Position numbers and translations under genes: made by a program. The notes under the pieces are model-generated. The model searched no databases, was not told the origin of the DNA, and worked only from the letters and a program-made list of their open reading frames with translations. From contig JAAFHS010000189.1 of assembly GCA_013298485.1 (NCBI GenBank), forward strand, positions 1-5,872: a stretch of DNA of 5,872 nt, in the 5' to 3' direction. This document shows, in pieces, positions 1 through 5,872 of this stretch; position 1 is the first letter of the stretch; each line of letters opens with the position of its first letter. The DNA is from Rhodobacterales bacterium. GTDB lineage: Bacteria; Pseudomonadota; Alphaproteobacteria; Rhodobacterales; Rhodobacteraceae.

Positions 1-147
1 GCATTGATGGCTTTGCCGCTGACCTATTTTGGCAATGGACTGGGCGGGCGGCATTTCTTTTCGACAGGCCCGCAGGAATTCCGGCGCTTTGCGATCCTGT
101 TGCTGGCGGCACTGGCGGGGCTTGGCCTGACCAAGGCGGTGCTGTGA
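1..147 (+). CDS. tauE: C-terminal end of a TSUP-family (TauE/SafE) permease, probable sulfite exporter; partial at window start
   Basis: Only the last 48 codons are present, read in frame 1 and ending at TGA 145-147; the start lies before the window. The visible peptide has a loop with a YFGNGLG motif (residues 9-15), a charged QEFRR stretch (25-29) and a final hydrophobic helix (30-43, FAILLLAALAGLGL) ending in a short basic tail. This loop-then-last-helix pattern is typical of the C-terminus of TauE/SafE (TSUP) permeases of the cytoplasmic membrane, which are thought to export sulfite or related sulfur anions. The call rests on this short tail plus context: a Pta of the type found in sulfonate clusters and a sulfite dehydrogenase lie directly downstream. 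It could be another TSUP member with a different substrate. The gene ends 67 bases before pta, with no convincing terminator between, so it is probably co-transcribed with the downstream genes. Confidence 0.68.
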   Translation, partial: ALMALPLTYFGNGLGGRHFFSTGPQEFRRFAILLLAALAGLGLTKAVL

Positions 148-202
148 TGCGCAGGGGGGCTTGCCACGGCCGGGGCGGCAGGCAAGGCTGGGTCCGGACC
201 AT

Positions 203-208
203 GAGGGG
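203..208 (+). promoter_or_regulatory. Ribosome binding site that fixes the pta start
   Basis: GAGGGG ends six bases before the ATG at 215. The reading frame is open further upstream to a TTG at 161, but no comparable purine-rich site precedes that codon, and the 18 extra residues (rich in Arg, Pro and Gly) do not resemble the family N-terminus. The site therefore supports the start at 215. Confidence 0.7.
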
Positions 209-214
209 CATGCC

Positions 215-1156
215 ATGAAGTTTCCGTTTCTGTCGACCGAACCCCCGGTCTGCCCGCCCGGCCTGCTGACGCGTGCACGCGAACTTGGCCCCCCGCCGCG
301 CGTGGCGCTGGTGAATGCGGGGGCTGTGACGCCATTGGCGGGCCTGCGTGAAGCGGTGGAGGCGGGGTTGGCGGACCCGATCCTGATTGGCGAGGCGGGC
401 AAGATCCGTGCGGCGGCAGAGGAGATCGGCTGGGATATCAAGGCTTTCCGGCAGATTGAGGCGGCCGAGGACCAGATGGCCGGGGCGGCGGTGGCAGCGG
501 CACTTGCGGTGGCGGGTGAGGCGGACAGTATCATGAAAGGAAACATCCACTCATCAACCTTTCTGAAAGGGTTGCTGCCCAGTGCAGCGGGCCTGCGGTC
601 CAAGGGTGATATCTGCGCGCATATGTTCCACATCACGGTGCCAGGCAGCGAGCGGTGCTTGATCCTGACCGATGCCGCGCTGAACGCGGCCCCCGATGTG
701 GCGGCGCGGCAGGCGGCCCTGATGCACGCAGTGCGCCTGATGCGCGCGCTGGGGGATGAGGTGACGAAAGTGGGGTTGCTGGCCCCGTCGGAAGACGTGA
801 CACCGGGCATTCCCTGCACGGGCGAGGCGGCGGCGATTGCGGCCTGGGCGAAGGGGGCGCTGCCGGGGGTGCATGTGGAAGGGCCGATGGCGCTGGACCT
901 GATCCTGAGTGCTGAGGCGGCACGGATCAAGGGCTACAAGTCGGACGTAGCGGGTGACCCGGACATCATCGTGGTGCCGGAGATCACGAGCGGCAATGCG
1001 GTGGTAAAGCTGATGATCCTTGGCATGTCGGCCTGTGCGGCAGGGGTGGTGATGGGGGGACGCGTGCCGCTGCTGCTGACATCGCGGTCGCAGGGGGCGG
1101 CGGACCGGCTGGCCTCGGCGGCGCTGGGGATGATTGTCGCGCGGGGGATGCGATGA
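215..1156 (+). CDS. pta: Phosphate acetyltransferase (short, phosphate butyryltransferase-like type)
   Basis: Predicted to be a cytoplasmic enzyme that interconverts acetyl phosphate plus CoA and acetyl-CoA plus phosphate. The protein is 313 residues and forms a single PTA_PTB domain; it lacks the long N-terminal regulatory region of the approximately 700-residue enterobacterial Pta. Family blocks seen are ADSIMKGNIHSS (103-114), LTDAALN (151-157), VEGPMALD (221-228), KGYKSDVAGDPDIIVVPE (239-256) with the following TSGN (258-261), and LTSRSQ (288-293). The blocks KGN, GPMALD and VAGDPDI resemble phosphate butyryltransferase as much as classical Pta, so strict acetyl specificity is an inference from context. 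The start at ATG 215 is chosen over the upstream TTG 161 because of the GAGGGG site at 203-208. The stop overlaps the ackA start by four bases (ATGA). In sulfonate-degrading alphaproteobacteria a Pta of this kind stands beside xsc and carries acetyl phosphate from sulfoacetaldehyde cleavage into central metabolism; that is the likely job here. Confidence 0.9.
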   Translation: MKFPFLSTEPPVCPPGLLTRARELGPPPRVALVNAGAVTPLAGLREAVEAGLADPILIGEAGKIRAAAEEIGWDIKAFRQIEAAEDQMAGAAVAAALAVAGEADSIMKGNIHSSTFLKGLLPSAAGLRSKGDICAHMFHITVPGSERCLILTDAALNAAPDVAARQAALMHAVRLMRALGDEVTKVGLLAPSEDVTPGIPCTGEAAAIAAWAKGALPGVHVEGPMALDLILSAEAARIKGYKSDVAGDPDIIVVPEITSGNAVVKLMILGMSACAAGVVMGGRVPLLLTSRSQGAADRLASAALGMIVARGMR

Positions 1157-2226
1157 TTCTGGTCGTCAATGCGGGATCATCGTCGCTGAAGCTGGCCGTG
1201 TTCAGGGACGGCCGGGAAGTTGCGCGGGCGCAGGTGGCCGAGATTGCGGCGGACGGACACCGGGCGGCCCTGCCAAAGGCGCTGGCCGAGACGGGTGTGG
1301 CCCTGGGCGATCTGGCTGCCGTGGCGCACCGGGTTGTGCATGGCGGGACGGGGCTGGTGGCCCCCTGCCGGGTGACGGAGGCGGTGATGGCGGGCATTGC
1401 GGCCTGCGTGCCGCTGGCCCCTTTGCACAATCCGGCGAACCTGGAGGGCATGCGGGCGGTGGCGGCGCTGGCCCCGGACCTGCCGCAATACGCGAGTTTT
1501 GACACGGCGTTTCACGCGACCAACCCGGCGGTCGCGCTGCGCTATGCCATTCCGCAGGCGGCGCATGACGCTGGCATCCGGCGCTATGGCTTTCACGGGT
1601 TGTCCTATGCGGCGACGGTGGCGGGTCTGCCGGGATTGACCGGGCAGGCCTTGCCGCGGCGGTTGCTGGCGGCACATCTGGGCAACGGGGCCTCACTTTG
1701 CGCGATTCTGGATGGGGCTTCGGTTGCCACGACCATGGGCTATTCGCCGCTCGATGGGTTGACGATGGGTTCGCGCAGCGGGGCGATTGACGGCAATGCC
1801 GTGCTGCGGCTGGCAGAGTTGCACGGGATTGCGGGGGCGGGGGATATCCTGAACCGCCAGTCGGGGCTGGTGGCGCTGGGTGGATCGAATGACATGCGCA
1901 TCCTGCACAAGACGGCCCCCTTTGCGGTGGCGCATTTCGCCTATTGGGCGGTGCGGCATGCGGGATCGATGATTGCGGCGATGGGGGGGCTGGATGCCAT
2001 CGTCTTTACCGGCGGGATCGGCGAGAATGACCATGTGACGCGGGCACGGATTCTGGACGGTCTGGCCTTTATGGGTGTGGCTTATGATGCGCCTGCAAAC
2101 CGGCAGAATGCGCGGGCCTTGCATGATGCGGCATCGCGTGTCGCGATCTGGACAGTCGCGGCCGCGGAAGAGCGCCACATTGCAGACGAAGCGCGGCAGG
2201 TGATGGCGGCGGAGGGGACGTTGTGA
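1153..2226 (+). CDS. ackA: Acetate kinase (acetate/propionate kinase family), compact form
   Basis: Predicted to catalyse acetyl phosphate + ADP <-> acetate + ATP in the cytoplasm. The acetokinase signatures are all present in order: NAGSSSLK at residues 6-13, HRVVHGG at 59-65 (Arg60 matching the substrate-binding Arg), HNPANLEGM at 92-100, FDTAFH at 116-121 (Asp117 matching the catalytic Asp), RRYGFHG at 143-149 (His148), HLGNG at 175-179 (nucleotide site), GSRSG at 206-210 (Arg208), FTGGIGEND at 285-293 and a Glu pair at 339-340 matching the Mg-binding region. No key residue appears lost. At 357 residues it is shorter than the usual approximately 400; most of the shortfall lies between residues 13 and 59. 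The ATG at 1153 lies five codons before the conserved NAGSSS motif, as usual, and overlaps the pta stop (ATGA). The gene ends in a GTGA overlap with soeA. Propionate or another short acyl group cannot be excluded as substrate. Its position suggests that it provides a second, ATP-yielding outlet for acetyl phosphate. Confidence 0.92.
   Translation: MILVVNAGSSSLKLAVFRDGREVARAQVAEIAADGHRAALPKALAETGVALGDLAAVAHRVVHGGTGLVAPCRVTEAVMAGIAACVPLAPLHNPANLEGMRAVAALAPDLPQYASFDTAFHATNPAVALRYAIPQAAHDAGIRRYGFHGLSYAATVAGLPGLTGQALPRRLLAAHLGNGASLCAILDGASVATTMGYSPLDGLTMGSRSGAIDGNAVLRLAELHGIAGAGDILNRQSGLVALGGSNDMRILHKTAPFAVAHFAYWAVRHAGSMIAAMGGLDAIVFTGGIGENDHVTRARILDGLAFMGVAYDAPANRQNARALHDAASRVAIWTVAAAEERHIADEARQVMAAEGTL
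2211..2216 (+). promoter_or_regulatory. Ribosome binding site supporting the GTG start of soeA
   Basis: GGAGGG lies inside the last codons of ackA, with six bases between it and the GTG at 2223. It is the strongest Shine-Dalgarno match in the window and supports initiation at GTG 2223. There is no ATG between this site and the iron-sulfur cysteines that begin at residue 21, the first internal Met being residue 23. Confidence 0.72.
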
Positions 2227-4988
2227 ACCAGCCGAAAATCAACCTGTCGCCACCCGTGTCGGACGACATCCGCAAGACCACCTGCTACATGTGCGCCTGC
2301 CGCTGCGGGATCAACGTGCATCTGAAGTCTGGCCGCGTGACCTATATCGAGGGCAACCGCGATCATCCGATCAACAAGGGGGTCTTATGCGCCAAGGGCG
2401 CGGCGGGGATCATGCAGGTGACGGCCCCGTCGCGTCTGCGCGCACCCTTGCGGCGGGTGGGGCCGCGGGGATCGGGGGCGTTTGAAGAGATATCCTGGGA
2501 TGAGGCGCTGGCGCTGGCCGTGTCGTGGATGAAGCCCTTGCGCGAGACGGCGCCGGAAAAGCTCGCGTTCTTTACCGGGCGCGATCAGTCGCAGTCTTTC
2601 ACCGGCTGGTGGGCGCAACAGTTTGGCACACCGAATTATGCGGCCCATGGCGGGTTTTGTTCGGTCAACATGGCGGCAGGCGGGATTTACACCATCGGCG
2701 GGGCGTTCTGGGAATTCGGCCAGCCGGATTGGGAATATACCAAGCTTTTCATCATGTTCGGTGTGGCCGAAGACCATGACAGCAATCCGATCAAGATCGG
2801 CCTTGGCCGCCTGAAGGGGCGGGGTGCGCGGGTGATCGGGGTCAATCCGATCCGCACGGGGTACAATGCGGTTGCCGATGACTGGTACGGGATCACGCCC
2901 GGAACGGATGGCCTGCTGATCCTGTCACTAATCCATTGCCTGCTGGTGGCGGGCAAGATCGATACCGACTATCTGGCGCGCTGGACCAATGCGGGGTTGC
3001 TGGTGAATGAAACGGATGGCCCGGAAAAGGGCCTGTTCGTCAAGAACGCGGAAAGCCAGCCCTTTGTGATTGACCGCGCAACGGGCGCGCCTGCGCCATG
3101 GGATGGCAAGGGCGTGGTGCCGGACCTTGGGGCGACATGGCAGGGGCACCGGACGGTGTTTCAGCATATGGCGGAACGCTATCATTCTGCGGAGTATGCA
3201 CCGGAGGCGGTGGCGGAACGCTGCGGCATTCCTGCTGCCCGCATTCATGCGCTTGCCGCCGAAATCGCGGATGTCGCGTTCAACCAGGCGATCCGGCTGG
3301 AACAGCCATGGGTCGATTTCCGGGGCGACGCGCATGACCACATGCCGGGGCGGCCCGTGTCGTTCCACGCGATGCGGGGGATTTCGGCGCATGCCAACGG
3401 GTTTCAGACGGCGCGCGCGCTGCATCTGCTGCAGATCGTGCTGGGCACGGTGGAGGTGCCGGGTGGGTATCGTCTGAAACCGCCCTATCCGAAACCGGTG
3501 GAGGCGCATCCGACGCCGCATTTCGTGACCGTGCCGGGGCAGCCGCTGTCGGGCCCGCACTTAGGCTATGTGCGGGGGCCGGAGCATCTGGCGTTGAAGG
3601 AGGACGGAACACCGGCGCGTATCGACAAGGCGTTTACATGGGAAAACCCGTTTTCCGCGCATGGCCTGATGCAGATGGTGATCCCGAATGCGCATGCGGG
3701 TGATCCATACCGCATCGACACGCTGTTTTTGTACATGGCGAACATGGCGTGGAATTCGTCGATGAATACGTCAGCGGTGATGGCGATGCTGACGGACAAG
3801 GATGCGGCGGGCGAATATGTGATCCCGCGGATCATCTATTCCGATGCCTATGCGTCAGAGATGGTGGCCTATGCCGACCTGATCCTGCCCGACACGACCT
3901 ATCTGGAACGGCATGACTGCATCTCGATGCTGGACCGGCCGATCAGTGAGCCGGGGGCGGCGGGCGATGCGATCCGCTGGCCGGTGGTAGAGCCTGATCG
4001 TGATGTGCGGGGGTTTCAGTCGGTGCTGCTGGACCTTGGCGTGCGGCTGGGGCTGCCGGGGATGACCAATGCGGACGGCACGGCGAAGTTTGCCGATTAC
4101 GCCGATTACATCGTGAACCATCAGCGCAGGCCCGGCGTGGGGCCGCTGATGGGGTTCCGGGGGGATGGCACGGGCGCGGGACGGGGCGCGCCCAACCCGG
4201 ATCAGCTGGACCGCTATATCGCGAATGGCGGGTTCTTTCAGGCGCATGTGCCGGAGGCGGCGGCGTACTACAAGCCGTGGAATGCGGGATATCAGGACTG
4301 GGCGGTGAAGACGGGATTTTACGAGGCACCGCAGCCCTATCTGTTTTCGATCTATTCCGAGCCGATGCGCAAGTTCCAGCTGGCTGCCGAAGGACATGGT
4401 TGGATCCAGCCGCCAGACCATCTGCGCGCGCAAGTGAAGGCGGCGATGGACCCGCTGCCTGTCTGGCAGGGGTTGCCTGCGGTCGAGGGGTATCCGGTCC
4501 ATGCGCTGACGCAAAGGCCGATGGCGATGTATCACAGCTGGGGGTCGCAGAACGCGTGGTTGCGCCAGATTCACGGGCGCAATTACCTGTATGTGCCGAC
4601 GAAAATCTGGGTGGAACAGGGGTTCGGCGATGGCGACTGGGCGCGGGTGACATCGCCTGCGGGTGAGATCGTGGTGCCTGTCGCGCATATGGCGGCACTC
4701 AATGAAAACACGGTCTGGACGTGGAATGCGATTGGCAAACGCAAGGGGGCCTGGGCGCTGGATGATGCGGCACCCGAGGCGACGAAAGGGTTTTTGTTGA
4801 ACCATCTGATCAGTGAATTGCTGCCGGAACGGGGCGACGGGCAACGGTGGAGCAATGCCGATCCGGTGACGGGGCAGGCCGCCTGGTTCGATCTGAAGGT
4901 CCGGATCGAACGCTGTGCGGCACCGGTGGAGGCGCAGCCTGCGCATCCGCCTATTCCGCGGGTCGTGCCGCAGGGGAACACGCGATGA
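2223..4988 (+). CDS. soeA: Sulfite dehydrogenase (quinone), molybdopterin catalytic subunit SoeA
   Basis: Predicted catalytic subunit of the cytoplasmic SoeABC complex, which oxidises sulfite to sulfate and sends electrons via SoeB and SoeC to quinone. It is 921 residues, close to the family length. The N-terminus has a [4Fe-4S] site, Cys21-x2-Cys24-x3-Cys28-x27-Cys56, typical of bis-MGD oxidoreductases. Later landmarks are Cys146 in HGGFCSVN (likely molybdenum ligand by position), FGVAEDHDSNP (about 179-189), VNPIRTGYN, PGTDG at 226-230, NMAWNSSMNTS at 507-517 and ADLILPDTTYLER at 551-563. The C-terminal dinucleotide-binding domain spans roughly 760-897, with YHSWGSQNAWLRQIHGRN near its start. 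No twin-arginine signal precedes the first cluster, so the protein should stay in the cytoplasm, unlike related periplasmic polysulfide, thiosulfate or tetrathionate reductases. Translation starts at GTG 2223, overlapping the ackA stop (GTGA); the gene ends in an ATGA overlap with soeB. The sulfite role rests on overall resemblance and on neighbours (DMSO-reductase-like B and C subunits, pta, TauE-like permease). Another sulfur-compound oxidoreductase is the main alternative. Confidence 0.9.
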   Translation: MNQPKINLSPPVSDDIRKTTCYMCACRCGINVHLKSGRVTYIEGNRDHPINKGVLCAKGAAGIMQVTAPSRLRAPLRRVGPRGSGAFEEISWDEALALAVSWMKPLRETAPEKLAFFTGRDQSQSFTGWWAQQFGTPNYAAHGGFCSVNMAAGGIYTIGGAFWEFGQPDWEYTKLFIMFGVAEDHDSNPIKIGLGRLKGRGARVIGVNPIRTGYNAVADDWYGITPGTDGLLILSLIHCLLVAGKIDTDYLARWTNAGLLVNETDGPEKGLFVKNAESQPFVIDRATGAPAPWDGKGVVPDLGATWQGHRTVFQHMAERYHSAEYAPEAVAERCGIPAARIHALAAEIADVAFNQAIRLEQPWVDFRGDAHDHMPGRPVSFHAMRGISAHANGFQTARALHLLQIVLGTVEVPGGYRLKPPYPKPVEAHPTPHFVTVPGQPLSGPHLGYVRGPEHLALKEDGTPARIDKAFTWENPFSAHGLMQMVIPNAHAGDPYRIDTLFLYMANMAWNSSMNTSAVMAMLTDKDAAGEYVIPRIIYSDAYASEMVAYADLILPDTTYLERHDCISMLDRPISEPGAAGDAIRWPVVEPDRDVRGFQSVLLDLGVRLGLPGMTNADGTAKFADYADYIVNHQRRPGVGPLMGFRGDGTGAGRGAPNPDQLDRYIANGGFFQAHVPEAAAYYKPWNAGYQDWAVKTGFYEAPQPYLFSIYSEPMRKFQLAAEGHGWIQPPDHLRAQVKAAMDPLPVWQGLPAVEGYPVHALTQRPMAMYHSWGSQNAWLRQIHGRNYLYVPTKIWVEQGFGDGDWARVTSPAGEIVVPVAHMAALNENTVWTWNAIGKRKGAWALDDAAPEATKGFLLNHLISELLPERGDGQRWSNADPVTGQAAWFDLKVRIERCAAPVEAQPAHPPIPRVVPQGNTR
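4972..4978 (+). promoter_or_regulatory. Ribosome binding site deciding the soeB start
   Basis: AGGGGAA within the end of soeA lies six bases before the ATG at 4985. The soeB frame stays open upstream to about 4847, but that extension overlaps soeA by over 130 bases and encodes no ferredoxin-like sequence. The site and the ATGA overlap favour 4985. Confidence 0.68.
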
Positions 4989-5722
4989 CAACATTGCCCG
5001 TGCAGACGGAAAAGAAGCTGGGGCTGGTCATCGACCTTGATACCTGTGTGGGGTGCCATGCCTGCGTGACGGCCTGCAAGGGCTGGAACGATCAGGGGTA
5101 TGGCGCGCCACTTTCGGATCAGAACCCTTATGGGGCAGACCCTTCTGGCACATTCCTTAACCGCGTTCACAGCTATGCCGTGCAACCTGTTGAGGGGCCT
5201 GCACAAACCATCAACTTCCCACGTTCCTGCCTGCATTGCGACGATGCGCCCTGTGTGACCGTCTGCCCGACAGGCGCAAGCTACAAGCGGGTGGAGGACG
5301 GCATCGTGCTGGTGAACGAAGATGCCTGCATGGGCTGCGGTCTGTGCGCGTGGGCCTGCCCTTACGGCGCGCGCGAAATGGACGCGGACGCGGGGGTGAT
5401 GAAAAAATGCACTTTGTGCGTGGACCGGATTTACAACGACGAACTGCCCGAGGAGGATCGTGAGCCTGCCTGCGTGCGCACCTGCCCTACTGGCGCACGG
5501 CATTTCGGCGATCTTGGCGATCCGGACAGCGCTGTCTCGCAGCTGGTGGCGGCGCGGGGCGGTTATGATCTGATGCCGGAGTTGCGCACCAAACCCACCA
5601 ACAAATACCTGCCCCCGCGCAAGAAGGATGCGCGGCAAGAGGCGTCGCTGCTGGCCCCGTTGCTGGATATCAAGGCCACGGGATTTGCCGGGTGGCTGGA
5701 CCGGGTGCTGGGGAAGATCTGA
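4985..5722 (+). CDS. soeB: Sulfite dehydrogenase iron-sulfur subunit SoeB (four [4Fe-4S] ferredoxin-like)
   Basis: Electron-transfer subunit that relays electrons from SoeA to the membrane subunit SoeC. The 245-residue protein has 16 cysteines in the four-group pattern of DmsB/PsrB/NrfC-type subunits: Cys21, 24, 27, 31; Cys82, 85, 90, 94; Cys115, 118, 121, 125; and Cys142, 145, 163, 167. Each of these is in a recognisable block (CVGCHACVTAC, CLHCDDAPCVTVCPTG, CMGCGLCAWACPYG, CTLC...CVRTCPTG), so four [4Fe-4S] clusters are expected and none is degraded. There is no signal peptide, consistent with a cytoplasmic complex. After the last cluster comes a tail of about 75 residues with a basic PPRKK stretch (210-214) and an amphipathic end, which may contact SoeC or the membrane; this is inference. 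The start at ATG 4985 gives a typical N-terminus, with the first cluster at residue 21. The gene overlaps soeA by four bases, and its TGA abuts the soeC ATG. Confidence 0.92.
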   Translation: MTTLPVQTEKKLGLVIDLDTCVGCHACVTACKGWNDQGYGAPLSDQNPYGADPSGTFLNRVHSYAVQPVEGPAQTINFPRSCLHCDDAPCVTVCPTGASYKRVEDGIVLVNEDACMGCGLCAWACPYGAREMDADAGVMKKCTLCVDRIYNDELPEEDREPACVRTCPTGARHFGDLGDPDSAVSQLVAARGGYDLMPELRTKPTNKYLPPRKKDARQEASLLAPLLDIKATGFAGWLDRVLGKI

Positions 5723-5872
5723 ATGAATCCGGCGCCTTCCGTCATCATCTTCAGTGTTCTGTCCGGGCTTGGCTTTGGTCTGCTCGCCTATCTGGGCGCG
5801 GGTTTCGTTGTGGTGGCAGGCTGGCCCGCCTTTTTCACCTGGGGCCTTGGCTATGGACTTGCGGTCGCAGGG
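5723..5872 (+). CDS. soeC: Sulfite dehydrogenase membrane anchor SoeC (DmsC-like), N-terminal 50 residues; cut by window end
   Basis: The reading frame opens at ATG 5723, immediately after the soeB TGA (5720-5722), and stays open to the last base, giving 50 codons. A weak purine-rich site (GGGGAAG, 5710-5716) precedes it. The peptide begins MNPAPSVIIFSVLSGLGFG, which resembles the start of DmsC-family anchors, where a short N-terminal segment leads straight into the first helix. One hydrophobic helix is evident at about residues 7-33, and a second starts at about 36 (PAFFTWGLGYGLAVAG) and runs off the window. The family is an integral membrane protein with about eight helices that passes electrons from the iron-sulfur subunit to quinone. 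The remainder should follow beyond 5872. Identity rests on this N-terminus plus its position after soeA and soeB. Confidence 0.83.
   Translation, partial: MNPAPSVIIFSVLSGLGFGLLAYLGAGFVVVAGWPAFFTWGLGYGLAVAG

Noticed and set aside
160..186. Small inverted repeat, CTTGCC (160-165) and GGCAAG (181-186), in the spacer between the permease gene and pta, considered as a terminator or operator.
   Set aside because: The stem is only six base pairs with a 15-base loop and no T-run follows. In GC-rich DNA such pairs are common by chance, so it supports neither a terminator nor a binding site.
161..214. Possible N-terminal extension of pta from a TTG start at 161.
   Set aside because: There is no ribosome binding site suited to it, the added residues do not match the family, and a good site (203-208) precedes ATG 215.
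148..214. Search of the only sizeable spacer for a promoter, riboswitch or regulator site.
   Set aside because: I see no recognisable -35/-10 pair, structured RNA or palindromic operator; apart from the ribosome binding site the 67 bases show nothing I can support.
984..1696. Overlapping - strand open frames of about 165-173 codons opposite pta and ackA.
   Set aside because: Low-complexity Ala/Pro/Arg/Ser translations with no motif, antisense to conserved catalytic blocks of pta and ackA.
3855..4994. Open frame of 379 codons on the - strand opposite soeA.
   Set aside because: The translation is dominated by Arg, Pro and His, as expected from the reverse complement of GC-rich coding sequence, and it is wholly covered by the strongly supported soeA.
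4583..5638. Long open frame of about 350 codons on the - strand, across the soeA/soeB junction.
   Set aside because: It lies antisense to two well-supported genes, its translation shows no recognised domain, and long antisense frames are expected in GC-rich DNA with strong third-position bias.

Overview
The window is high-GC DNA (roughly mid-60s percent by eye), densely coding and read entirely on the + strand. Gene content, codon use and gene order suggest an alphaproteobacterium, most likely of the Rhodobacterales (Roseobacter/Paracoccus/Rhodobacter group). That placement is an inference from gene family and context, not from a marker gene.

Layout: (1) 1-147, the last 48 codons of a TSUP-family membrane permease, probably the sulfite exporter TauE; (2) 148-214, a short spacer holding the ribosome binding site of the next gene; (3) 215-1156, a short phosphate acyltransferase (Pta); (4) 1153-2226, an acetate/propionate-type kinase (AckA); (5) 2223-4988, the molybdopterin subunit of a cytoplasmic sulfite dehydrogenase (SoeA); (6) 4985-5722, the four-cluster ferredoxin-like subunit (SoeB); (7) 5723-5872, the first 50 codons of the membrane anchor (SoeC), cut by the window edge. 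From pta to soeC every junction is a 4-bp overlap (ATGA, GTGA, ATGA) or a direct abutment (TGA then ATG), so these five genes form one tightly packed, probably translationally coupled operon. tauE is probably in the same transcript.

How the genes work together: in taurine, isethionate and sulfoacetate degradation, sulfoacetaldehyde acetyltransferase (Xsc) splits sulfoacetaldehyde into acetyl phosphate and sulfite. The window looks like the disposal half of that pathway. Pta turns acetyl phosphate into acetyl-CoA. AckA can turn it into acetate plus ATP. SoeABC oxidises cytoplasmic sulfite to sulfate and passes electrons to the quinone pool. TauE would export sulfite (or possibly sulfate). Xsc itself is not in the window; I predict it, or another sulfite-releasing desulfonation gene, lies upstream of position 1.

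The genes belong to recognised families and I do not see a wholly new system. The most noteworthy points are the insertion of ackA between pta and soeA, the trimmed N-terminal half of that kinase, and the pairing of sulfite export with sulfite oxidation in one locus.
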